Notes under the pieces: model-generated
Told to the model about the DNA's origin: nothing
The model's database searches: none
The model's input: only the letters and a program-made list of their open reading frames with translations
NCBI GenBank assembly: GCA_007136595.1
Contig: SLGQ01000284.1
Location: 1-6,299, forward strand
Source of the DNA: Candidatus Sumerlaeota bacterium
Lineage (GTDB): Bacteria; UBP6; UBA1177
Length of the DNA stretch: 6,299 nt
Direction of reading: 5' to 3'
Position numbers and translations under genes: made by a program
Shown here: piece after piece, positions 1 to 6,170 of the stretch
Layout: every line of letters starts with the position of its first letter
How positions within the stretch are numbered: the first letter of the stretch is position 1

Positions 1-1700
1 GACTTGAAAAAGAATATAAAGATAAAATGACAAAACTTCGCCAGACTATGGTGAGGCTTATTATTTCTCAACCTTTAAGGGAATTGAAAAAGAAACACCC
101 CAAAAGTGAAAGTTTTGACACATACCTTGAAGAAGTGGCAGATCACCTTGTAAACAATTTTGATGAATTTTTTCTTTATCGGGATATTCAGGAAGGAAAG
201 ATCGATCCTTCTAAATTTCCGGAACCGGACTTTAAAGAATACAAGGTGAATCTTCTCATTAATAACAAGGAGTTGTCGGGGGCTCCTGTTGTTTATGAGA
301 CAAACCCTACTTATCAGAACATAATGGGTTATTTTGAATATGAAGAGCTTCACAACTCTCTTTTTACTGATTTCACAAAAATGAAACCGGGAGCTTTACA
401 CCGGGCTAACGGAGGATTCCTCATTATTCAGGCAAATGACATTTTAAAGAATTATTATGCCTGGGCGGCTCTTAAAAGGGCAATGAGAAACAGATCTCTG
501 AAAATGGGGGATATTGACATAGATTTCAGATACAGAGTTAATATTCTCCCCGATCCCGAGCCGATACCTCTTGATGTAAAAGTGGTTCTTATCGGTGACG
601 ATTATATTTTTCATCTTCTTTACAATCTTGATCCCGATTTCAGAAGAATTTTCAGGGTCAAGGCTGATTTCGGGTCAACCATAGATATAACGCCCCACAC
701 AACTGATGCACTTATCGGGTTCATTTCAAGGGTGGTGATGGAGGACTGCTCGCTTCCTTTTGATGTCAGTGCTATAAGAAGACTTCTGCATCACAGTTCA
801 AGAGGATCGGACGATCAGAAAAAATACAGGATACATGCAAGCGACCTTGTTGATGTAATTGTTGAGGCAAATTACTGGGCAAAAAACAAGAAGAAAAAAG
901 TTGTTGATGAAAAAATGGTCATAAAAGCAATTGAAAGCCGCCAGGAAAGACACGCAAGGTTTAAAGAAAGATATTATGAATCAATAAAAAGAGGGAAAAT
1001 CCTTATAGACGCAAAAGGTGAGAAGTGCGGACAGATAAACGGTCTTGCCGTATATTCCATAGGAGATTTCAGTTTCGGCATTCCTTCAAGGATAACGGCG
1101 AAGGTTTTTGCCGGAAAGAGGGGGATAATAAACATTGAAAGAGAGGCAAGGCTTTCAGGGTCAATACACGATAAAGGGGCAATGATACTTGCCGGTTATA
1201 TCGGCAGCATGTTTGCGCAGGACAAACACCTTTCAATAACTGCTTCAATTGCTTTTGAACAGAGTTATGGTGGAGTTGACGGGGACAGCGCAAGTTCAAC
1301 AGAACTTTATGCCCTTTTGTCTGCAATTTCTGAAATTCCGATAAAACAATCAATTGCAGTGACAGGATCCATTAACCAGAACGGTGAGATCCAGCCTATA
1401 GGCGGTGTAAATGAAAAAATCGAAGGTTTTTTTGAAATCTGTAACATAAGAGGTCTCACTGGTGATCAGGGTGTGATCATTCCGATACAGAATGTTGAAA
1501 ACCTTAATCTTTCCGACGAAGTGGTGGAAGCTGTTGAAAAGGGTAAATTCCACATATATGCCATTAAAAATGTTGTTGAAGGGATTGAAATACTCACAGG
1601 TATGCCTGCCGGAAACAGAAGAAAAGACGGCTCCTTTACCGAAAACTCTGTGTTTGACCTTGTTAATAAAAAGGTTAACGCTTTAAGTGAAGTGAAATGA
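1..1700 (+). CDS. Lon-like ATP-dependent protease (AAA_32 / Lon_C family), 5'-truncated by window edge
   Basis: This is the C-terminal part of an ATP-dependent serine protease that unfolds and degrades cytoplasmic proteins. The frame is open from position 3, so the ATG at 27 is probably an internal Met and the real start lies before the window. Numbering from that Met, residues 1-60 are a charged helical region as found between Walker A and Walker B in this family. A Walker B-like stretch (LHRANGGFLII) is at 124-134, a probable arginine finger (FRRIFR) at 205-210, and the helical lid at about 240-310. The Lon protease domain runs from about 330 to 525, starting at GQINGLAVYSIG. The catalytic dyad is intact: Ser421 in DGDSAS and Lys464 in GVNEKIEGF. 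Walker A is not in the window; relatives of this type are about 800 residues, so roughly 230 appear to be missing. It resembles the YcbZ/LonH-type proteins rather than classical LonA, whose N-domain and Walker layout differ. Its stop codon overlaps the next gene's start (ATGA). Confidence 0.9.
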   Translation, partial: LEKEYKDKMTKLRQTMVRLIISQPLRELKKKHPKSESFDTYLEEVADHLVNNFDEFFLYRDIQEGKIDPSKFPEPDFKEYKVNLLINNKELSGAPVVYETNPTYQNIMGYFEYEELHNSLFTDFTKMKPGALHRANGGFLIIQANDILKNYYAWAALKRAMRNRSLKMGDIDIDFRYRVNILPDPEPIPLDVKVVLIGDDYIFHLLYNLDPDFRRIFRVKADFGSTIDITPHTTDALIGFISRVVMEDCSLPFDVSAIRRLLHHSSRGSDDQKKYRIHASDLVDVIVEANYWAKNKKKKVVDEKMVIKAIESRQERHARFKERYYESIKRGKILIDAKGEKCGQINGLAVYSIGDFSFGIPSRITAKVFAGKRGIINIEREARLSGSIHDKGAMILAGYIGSMFAQDKHLSITASIAFEQSYGGVDGDSASSTELYALLSAISEIPIKQSIAVTGSINQNGEIQPIGGVNEKIEGFFEICNIRGLTGDQGVIIPIQNVENLNLSDEVVEAVEKGKFHIYAIKNVVEGIEILTGMPAGNRRKDGSFTENSVFDLVNKKVNALSEVK

Positions 1701-2002
1701 CCGGTCAAAGAACAACATATCTGTTAAATATTACTAAAAACCATGGGCGGTCCCTCGAAGAAACATGGATCTGGCTTGAAAACAATCTGGAAAAACAGAT
1801 AAACAAAAGAGTGCCGTTTGAAAATATTTCATACTCCATTTTTAAAGAGAGAGGTGTAGTCGATTTTCAGGGAAGAACGGTTTACGGAACAATGTCAATA
1901 TCTGAAGGGTTGATAAAAATATCAATAAATCTCCCGCTTTTATACAGGTTTTTCTCGCCACATATAAAGTCTGCGATCCTTTCTGTTTTAAAAGAGTTAT
2001 GA
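1697..2002 (+). CDS. Small protein resembling the PHA granule system family (PHA_gran_rgn-like)
   Basis: This is a 101-residue soluble protein with no signal peptide or membrane segment. The N-terminal third is a predicted amphipathic helix (about residues 18-37, SLEETWIWLENNLEKQINKR). Residues 47-80 look like antiparallel strands with the pattern S-x-F-x-x-x-G-V-V-D-F-x-G-R-T-V-Y-G-T-M-S-I, followed by I-S-I-N-L-P. A terminal helix (FFSPHIKSAILSVLKEL, 85-101) follows. This helix / 'F..rG..G...v....i.v.v.LP.l...f...I...i...L' layout recalls the putative polyhydroxyalkanoic acid system family (PF09650), whose role is poorly known. I recognise it by pattern only, so the family is tentative and no function is proven. 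Its ATG overlaps the stop of the Lon-like gene and its TGA overlaps the yigZ ATG. No strong SD precedes it, so translation probably depends on coupling to the protease gene. Confidence 0.75.
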   Translation: MTGQRTTYLLNITKNHGRSLEETWIWLENNLEKQINKRVPFENISYSIFKERGVVDFQGRTVYGTMSISEGLIKISINLPLLYRFFSPHIKSAILSVLKEL

Positions 2003-2619
2003 TCACAAGCTTTAAAACAGTAAAGGGAAATTACGGTCCTGTTGAAATAAAGGAAAAAGGCTCTAAATTTATTTCTTACATTTATCATCTGGAAAGCGAA
2101 AGCGATGTTGAAGAGAAAATTAAAGAGTTGAAAAAAAAACATTACGATGCAACTCATATTTGCTATGCCTATATAATTGGAAAAGGAGTTGACCAAACAT
2201 ATCGCTTCAATGATGACGGAGAGCCTTCAAAAACGGCAGGATATCCAATCTATCTTGAAATAAAAAGGATGGACTTGACAGATGTGGCAGTTTTTTCCGT
2301 CAGATATTTCGGAGGAACAAAACTGGGAACCGGTGGGTTGGTAAGGGCATATTCAGCTTCAGCAAGGGCAGTTTTAGAAATTGCCGGAATAACAGAAATC
2401 AAAATAAAGAAAAACATCAGCGGGGAAATCCCTTTTGATCTTGTAGGAATGGTTATGCAACGTATAGATATCTATCAGGATTGTGAGTTGGTATCACAGA
2501 CTTATAATGAAAAAGGGGCTGTCATAAGTATCAGAATACCAATTGATTCCGTTGAAAAATTTATACATGAAATCAGAGAAAAAAGCTCAGGAAGAGTAGG
2601 GTTCACTGATTTTTCATAA
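1999..2619 (+). CDS. yigZ: YigZ / IMPACT family protein (UPF0029)
   Basis: This 206-residue protein is about the usual length for bacterial YigZ (E. coli YigZ is slightly over 200). The N-terminal UPF0029 domain (about 15-128) carries the family signatures: SKFISYI at 22-28, ATHICYAY at 51-58, RFNDDGEPSKTAGYPI at 69-84 and VRYFGGTKLGTGGLVRAY at 101-118. The C-terminal half (about 140-195) matches the DUF1949 ferredoxin-like domain, with IPFDLVGMV and a PIDSVEKFIHEI helix. IMPACT relatives in eukaryotes act on translational control through GCN1/GCN2. The bacterial proteins are cytosolic and their biochemical role is not settled; nucleic-acid or ribosome-related binding has been proposed. The start at 1999 is fixed by the ATGA overlap with the small gene upstream and by the family N-terminus (ITSFKTVKGNYGPVEIKEKGSK). 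Only a weak AAGAG precedes it. It is the last gene of the + strand group and its 3' end overlaps pepA by 17 bp. Confidence 0.93.
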   Translation: MITSFKTVKGNYGPVEIKEKGSKFISYIYHLESESDVEEKIKELKKKHYDATHICYAYIIGKGVDQTYRFNDDGEPSKTAGYPIYLEIKRMDLTDVAVFSVRYFGGTKLGTGGLVRAYSASARAVLEIAGITEIKIKKNISGEIPFDLVGMVMQRIDIYQDCELVSQTYNEKGAVISIRIPIDSVEKFIHEIREKSSGRVGFTDFS

Positions 2620-4066
2620 GATGATAAAGGAGTCTGACTCCTGCTCCTGTTCCACCTGCCTGGTTGTATGATTCAGGGGCATCCCGCCATGAAGTTCCTG
2701 CAATATCAAGATGGAGCCAGGGTTTGTTTTCAACAAATTCTCCAACAAAAAGCCCTGCTGTAATTGTGCCTGCGAGTCTGTTTTTGCCGATGTTTCTAAG
2801 GTCGGCAATTTCAGATTTTAACATTTCTGAATATTCCGGATAATTTGGAAGTCTCCAGATCTGCTCTCCTGAAGATCCTGAAGCTTTTTCAAGCTGTTTA
2901 AAGAATTTATCGTTGTTTGATACGACACCGGTGACAGTGTTTCCAAGTGCAACCATAACTGCCCCGGTAAGTGTAGCAATATCAACGATTTTTGTCGCTT
3001 TTAACTTTTTTATGGAGTAGGTGACTGCATCAATAAGTGTCAACCTTCCTTCCGCATCGGTATTAAGAACTTCTATGGTTTTTCCTGCCATTGATCCAAT
3101 TATGTCGCCGTTTCTGTATGCGTTTCCACCGATACTGTTTTCGCATGCCGCTACTACCGAGATGACATTAACTTTAAGTTTCATGGCAGCTATTGCACTT
3201 ATTGCTCCTATAACAGCAGCCGACCCACCCATGTCACATTTCATTGTCACCATTCCTGTTGCTGGTTTAAGAGCAAGTCCACCGGTATCGTAGGTGAGTC
3301 CTTTGCCCACAAGTGCTGTTACTTCTTTGTTTGATGGGTTTCCCATATATTTCAGCACAATGAGCCTCGGTCTTTTTTCTGCTGCTCTTGCAACAGCCAG
3401 AAAAGATTCCATTTTAAGTTTTTCTATCTCTTTTTCTTCAAAAATTTCAGCGGTAAATCCATATTTTTTTGAAAGTTTAACAGCTTCTTTTGCAAGTGTT
3501 TCCGGGTAGATAACATTTGACGGTTCATTTACAAGGTCTCTGGCAATATTTGTGCATTCTGCAAGAACAACACCTTCTTTTACCGCTTCAGTTACTTTTT
3601 TGTTGTTATTAACTGTATTTATGAACAGTTCACCGATTTTGTCACTCTTTTTATTTTTATGCCTGTCAAAAGAATAACTTGAAAGAATAGCTCCCTCAAC
3701 TGCCGATTTTACTGCTTCACCGGCATCAAAACCTTTTATTTCAGGTATGAAAAGAGATACTTTTTCCGGTTTGAATTCGATCCCTTTCTTTATGGCGGAA
3801 GCTGTTGTTTTTCTTATCTTTTCACAGGTAAGATCTTTAATTTTTCCAAGAGAAGCCACAACTCCGTGTTTTATATCTTTATCATAAAAACTGAACAGCT
3901 TAACTTTTCCTTCTTCAAACTTCCAGTCATCCATTTTGATTCCCTTGAGGATATCTTTTTTAACTTTTTCTCCCAATGTTTTAAATCCGTTGAGGTCGGA
4001 AATCCCTGTTAACAGAAAAATTGCCACATCACTTTTTGTGCTCTTTGTTACGATCTTTGTTTTCAT
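2603..4066 (-). CDS. pepA: Leucyl aminopeptidase (M17 family, PepA)
   Basis: This is a cytosolic M17 metallo-aminopeptidase of 487 residues that removes N-terminal residues, preferring Leu-type ones, from peptides. It works as a two-metal hexamer in this family. The N-terminal alpha/beta domain (about 1-150) is divergent, as is usual. The catalytic domain (about 170-487) has every expected ligand: Lys255 and Asp260 in VGKGLTYDTGG, Lys267, Asp278 in MKCDMGG, and Asp337, Glu339 and Arg341 in the M17 signature NTDAEGRL. These keep the same spacing as the E. coli residues 270 to 356, with a constant offset of 15. The start is supported by GGAG (reverse strand, 4074-4077) seven bases before the ATG. 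It lies 61 bp downstream of typA on the same strand and probably shares its transcript. It may help finish peptide degradation begun by proteases such as the Lon-like enzyme next door, though that link is inferred from function only. Confidence 0.97.
   Translation of the reverse strand: MKTKIVTKSTKSDVAIFLLTGISDLNGFKTLGEKVKKDILKGIKMDDWKFEEGKVKLFSFYDKDIKHGVVASLGKIKDLTCEKIRKTTASAIKKGIEFKPEKVSLFIPEIKGFDAGEAVKSAVEGAILSSYSFDRHKNKKSDKIGELFINTVNNNKKVTEAVKEGVVLAECTNIARDLVNEPSNVIYPETLAKEAVKLSKKYGFTAEIFEEKEIEKLKMESFLAVARAAEKRPRLIVLKYMGNPSNKEVTALVGKGLTYDTGGLALKPATGMVTMKCDMGGSAAVIGAISAIAAMKLKVNVISVVAACENSIGGNAYRNGDIIGSMAGKTIEVLNTDAEGRLTLIDAVTYSIKKLKATKIVDIATLTGAVMVALGNTVTGVVSNNDKFFKQLEKASGSSGEQIWRLPNYPEYSEMLKSEIADLRNIGKNRLAGTITAGLFVGEFVENKPWLHLDIAGTSWRDAPESYNQAGGTGAGVRLLYHLMKNQ
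2628..2642. terminator. Small hairpin just past yigZ, inside the 3' end of pepA
   Basis: AGGAGT-CTG-ACTCCT is a perfect 6-bp stem with a 3-nt loop, eight bases after the yigZ stop. On the + strand no T-run follows, and on the - strand only a broken T-rich stretch follows within the last pepA codons. It is therefore not a convincing intrinsic terminator, but it is the only stem seen where the two convergent transcripts meet. Confidence 0.2.
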
Positions 4067-4103
4067 CTTTTTTCTCCAGAATAAGTTTAACCAATCCGGA
4101 TAA

Positions 4104-4131
4104 AAGATACAGGATATGAACTAAAGGTCAA
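4104..4131 (-). promoter_or_regulatory. Possible pepA promoter at the end of typA
   Basis: On the reverse strand TTGACC (4126-4131) overlaps the typA stop codon and is followed after 16 bp by TATCTT (4104-4109). The -35 matches five of six bases, the -10 only four of six. If used, it would give pepA a leader of about 30 nt independent of typA. The weak -10 makes this tentative. Confidence 0.3.
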
Positions 4132-5975
4132 ATTATATTTTTGAGGTTTTTGATGTTCCGGCTTATGATATGTCTGGAAGTTTGAGAAAGAGATTTTTTT
4201 CTAAGTCGTATGGATTTAGGTGTGATTTCAACAAGTTCATCTTCGTTTATGAAGTGTGTTGCCCGCTCAAGGGTCATCGGTTTTACAGGTGTGAGTGTAA
4301 CTGTGTCGTCTTTTCCTGAAGCTCTCATGTTGGTAAGTTTTTTGGTTTTGCAGGGATTTACATCAATATCAAGATCTTTTGAATGTTCCCCTATTACCAT
4401 CCCCTCATAAACTTTAGTTCCGGGAATGATAAACAACTCTCCTCTCGGCTCGAGATTAAAAAGAGCATAAGGAACAGCTTCACCATCTCTGTCTGAAACA
4501 ATGGAGCCTGAAAATCTTACAGGAAAATCTCCCCTGTATTCTTCATAACCGGAAAAAAGTGTGTTGATTATTCCTGTCCCTTTTGTATCTGTAAGAAACT
4601 GGTCTCTATAACCTATCAAGCCTCTTGAAGGAACAGAAAACTCAAGGTATGCCCGCTCATTTCCACTGTTTACCAGATTGAGCATCCTCCCTTTTCTTAC
4701 AGAAAGTTTTTCAGTTACAATTCCTGTGAACATTTCGTGACATTCTATATAAACATGGTCTATCGGTTCATGAATTTTTCCATCTATTTTCCTGTATATT
4801 ACTGTAGGGCGGCCTACACAAAGCTCGTAACCTTCCCTTCGCATCTGTTCTATAAGTATTGCCATTTGAAGTTCACCCCGTCCTTTAACGATAACACAAT
4901 CGTTTTCAGGAGGTTCTTCAAGCCTTATGGAAACATTTAGGAGTGTTTCACGGTGCAGCCTTTCCTTGATCTTTCTCATTTGAACATGCTTTCCCTCTTT
5001 GCCTGAAAGAGGCCCGTTATTTATTGTAAACAACATACTGACAGTAGGCTCATCGACCTGAATTCTCTTAAGAGGAACAGGTTCTTCAACAGTTGCGATG
5101 GTGTCTCCTATATGAAGATCTTCAATACCTGCAAGAACAACAATATCTCCAGGCTCGACAGATTTTGCTTCGACAAGCTTAATGCCCTGATAAACCTGAA
5201 GTTTTGAAACTTTAAGCTTTTGTTTGACATTGTTTTCCTTTATACAGACAAGGGTGGAGTTGAACGATGCGGTACCGTTTACCACTTTACCTATAGCAAG
5301 TCTTCCCACATAATCATTGTATCCGAGATCGGTAACAAGCATCTGAAAAGGTTTTTCCGTATCATACAGAGGCCCATCAAGTTTTTCAACGATCCTGTCC
5401 ATAAGGATATGAAGGTTTTCACCTTTCTTTTCAAGTGTTTCCTGTGCGACACCATCTCTGCCTACCGCATAAAGAAGAGGAAAATCAAGCTGATCTTCAT
5501 CAGCTCCGAGATCTATGAAAAGATTGTATATTTCATCAAGAACTTCTTCGGGTCTTGCATCGTGCCTGTCTATTTTATTTATTACAACAATTATCTGAAG
5601 CTTTGCTTCAAGAGCTTTTCTAAGAACAAAACGGGTTTGTGGAAGAGGACCTTCTGATGAATCAACAAGAAGAATGGCACCGTCAGCCATAAAAAGCGCT
5701 CTTTCAACTTCGCCACCGAAATCGGCATGTCCGGGAGTGTCAATTATATTTATTTTCACCCCTTTCCAGTTTACAGAGCAGTTTTTTGCCGCTATCGTTA
5801 TCCCTCTTTCTTTTTCGATGTCAATGTTATCCATGATCCTTTCATCAACAGACTCTCCATCCCTGAAAACTCCGCTTTGTTTGAACATCGCATCAACAAG
5901 AGTGGTCTTACCGTGATCAACATGTGCGATTATCGCTACATTTCTGATATTGCCGTTCCTTACAAAATTTTTCAT
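4128..5975 (-). CDS. typA: Ribosome-associated translational GTPase TypA/BipA
   Basis: This EF-G-like GTPase binds the 70S ribosome and supports ribosome assembly and stress or low-temperature growth in bacteria. At 615 residues it is slightly longer than E. coli BipA (607). The G domain (about 8-200) shows G1 AHVDHGKT at 17-24, the switch I motif ERGITI at 56-61, G3 DTPGHADFGGEVERAL at 79-94 and G4 NKID at 133-136. The beta-barrel domain II (about 208-300), domain III (GRGELQMAILIEQMRREGYE, 366-384) and the TypA-specific C-terminal domain (SRGLIGYRDQFLTDTKGTG, 450-468; LTPVKPMTLERA, 561-572) follow in order. The ending is basic and Asn/Ile-rich and runs about a dozen residues past a typical RKR-type end. 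The G5 loop reads YAVGRDG (169-175) where many TypA proteins have YASA. AGGAG nine bases before the ATG (reverse strand, 5985-5989) fixes the start. It precedes pepA and is divergent from the HTH gene. Confidence 0.97.
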   Translation of the reverse strand: MKNFVRNGNIRNVAIIAHVDHGKTTLVDAMFKQSGVFRDGESVDERIMDNIDIEKERGITIAAKNCSVNWKGVKINIIDTPGHADFGGEVERALFMADGAILLVDSSEGPLPQTRFVLRKALEAKLQIIVVINKIDRHDARPEEVLDEIYNLFIDLGADEDQLDFPLLYAVGRDGVAQETLEKKGENLHILMDRIVEKLDGPLYDTEKPFQMLVTDLGYNDYVGRLAIGKVVNGTASFNSTLVCIKENNVKQKLKVSKLQVYQGIKLVEAKSVEPGDIVVLAGIEDLHIGDTIATVEEPVPLKRIQVDEPTVSMLFTINNGPLSGKEGKHVQMRKIKERLHRETLLNVSIRLEEPPENDCVIVKGRGELQMAILIEQMRREGYELCVGRPTVIYRKIDGKIHEPIDHVYIECHEMFTGIVTEKLSVRKGRMLNLVNSGNERAYLEFSVPSRGLIGYRDQFLTDTKGTGIINTLFSGYEEYRGDFPVRFSGSIVSDRDGEAVPYALFNLEPRGELFIIPGTKVYEGMVIGEHSKDLDIDVNPCKTKKLTNMRASGKDDTVTLTPVKPMTLERATHFINEDELVEITPKSIRLRKKSLSQTSRHIISRNIKNLKNII

Positions 5976-6004
5976 CTACGCTCTCTCCTGAAAAAACCGT
6001 CGCC

Positions 6005-6032
6005 ACTATATTCCGAACTTCAACTAAATCAA
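6005..6032 (-). promoter_or_regulatory. Predicted typA promoter
   Basis: On the reverse strand TTGATT (6027-6032) is followed after 16 bp by TATAGT (6005-6010), five of six matches to the -10 consensus. Transcription would begin near 5998, giving a leader of about 22 nt that contains the AGGAG site of typA. The operator-like repeats lie about 40 bp or more upstream of this -35, so the HTH protein need not control typA. Confidence 0.5.
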
Positions 6033-6070
6033 CGATAAAGTTTAAGATCACGCAACAAATACGCAAACCA

Positions 6071-6088
6071 TCCCTTTCGGGTATAAAA
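6071..6088 (+). repeat. Operator-like repeat, copy 1
   Basis: This is the 18-bp element TCCCTTTCGGGTATAAAA. It differs from copy 2 by one base (the first, T instead of A). Its CCC-N4-GGG core is a short inverted repeat. It lies about 55 bp upstream of the predicted start of the HipB-like transcript and has no matching -35, so its TATAAA is probably not a promoter element here. It is likely an upstream repressor site. Confidence 0.6.
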
Positions 6089-6099
6089 AAAGAAATATG

Positions 6100-6128
6100 T
6101 TGACAAACAACACCCTTTCGGGTATAAA
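6100..6128 (+). promoter_or_regulatory. Predicted sigma-70-type promoter of the HipB-like gene
   Basis: A perfect -35 hexamer TTGACA (6100-6105) is followed after exactly 17 bp by TATAAA (6123-6128), five of six matches to the -10 consensus. Transcription would start near 6135, leaving a leader of about 35 nt before the ATG at 6170. The 17-bp spacer holds the middle copy of the 18-bp operator-like repeat, so a bound repressor would exclude RNA polymerase. Confidence 0.75.
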
Positions 6129-6129
6129 A
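6112..6129 (+). repeat. Operator-like repeat, copy 2 (inside promoter)
   Basis: This is the 18-bp element ACCCTTTCGGGTATAAAA, with an ACCC-N4-GGGT inverted core. It starts exactly 41 bp after copy 1. It fills the right part of the promoter spacer and includes the whole -10 hexamer. It is the best candidate for the primary operator of the HipB-like regulator. Confidence 0.65.
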
Positions 6130-6152
6130 TATGTTTGTTGGATTAAATTTGC

Positions 6153-6170
6153 ACCCGAAGAGGTATAAAA
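6153..6170 (+). repeat. Operator-like repeat, copy 3 (over SD and start codon)
   Basis: This is the 18-bp element ACCCGAAGAGGTATAAAA, starting exactly 41 bp after copy 2. The outer parts (ACCC and GGTATAAAA) are kept while the middle five bases differ from the other copies. The changed middle supplies the GAGG of the ribosome binding site, and the last A is the first base of the ATG. The site therefore appears to be shared between repressor binding and translation initiation. Confidence 0.55.

Noticed and set aside
27..29. ATG at 27 as the true start of the Lon-like protease
   Set aside because: The frame is open back to position 3 with a continuous charged helix (LEKEYKDK), there is no clear SD, and the family needs an N-terminal Walker A region that would lie upstream.
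1882..2196. 104-residue reverse-strand reading frame across the small gene and yigZ
   Set aside because: It is antisense to two overlapping genes with clear family or coupling evidence. The hydrophobic, Phe/Asn-rich translation is typical of shadow frames.
5220..5657. 145-residue + strand reading frame inside typA
   Set aside because: It lies fully antisense to conserved TypA domains, has low-complexity Phe/Lys/Ile-rich composition and no SD. It is a shadow of typA codons.
6103..6138. ACAAACA / TGTTTGT inverted repeat around operator copy 2
   Set aside because: The 7-bp arms are centred about 3 bp off the operator core and mostly upstream of the predicted transcript start. In AT-rich DNA this is likely chance.
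6071..6170. Short CRISPR-like array (three 18-bp repeats with 23-bp gaps)
   Set aside because: Repeats are too short and the third is divergent. The middle copy is part of a promoter and the last of a start codon, and no cas gene is near.
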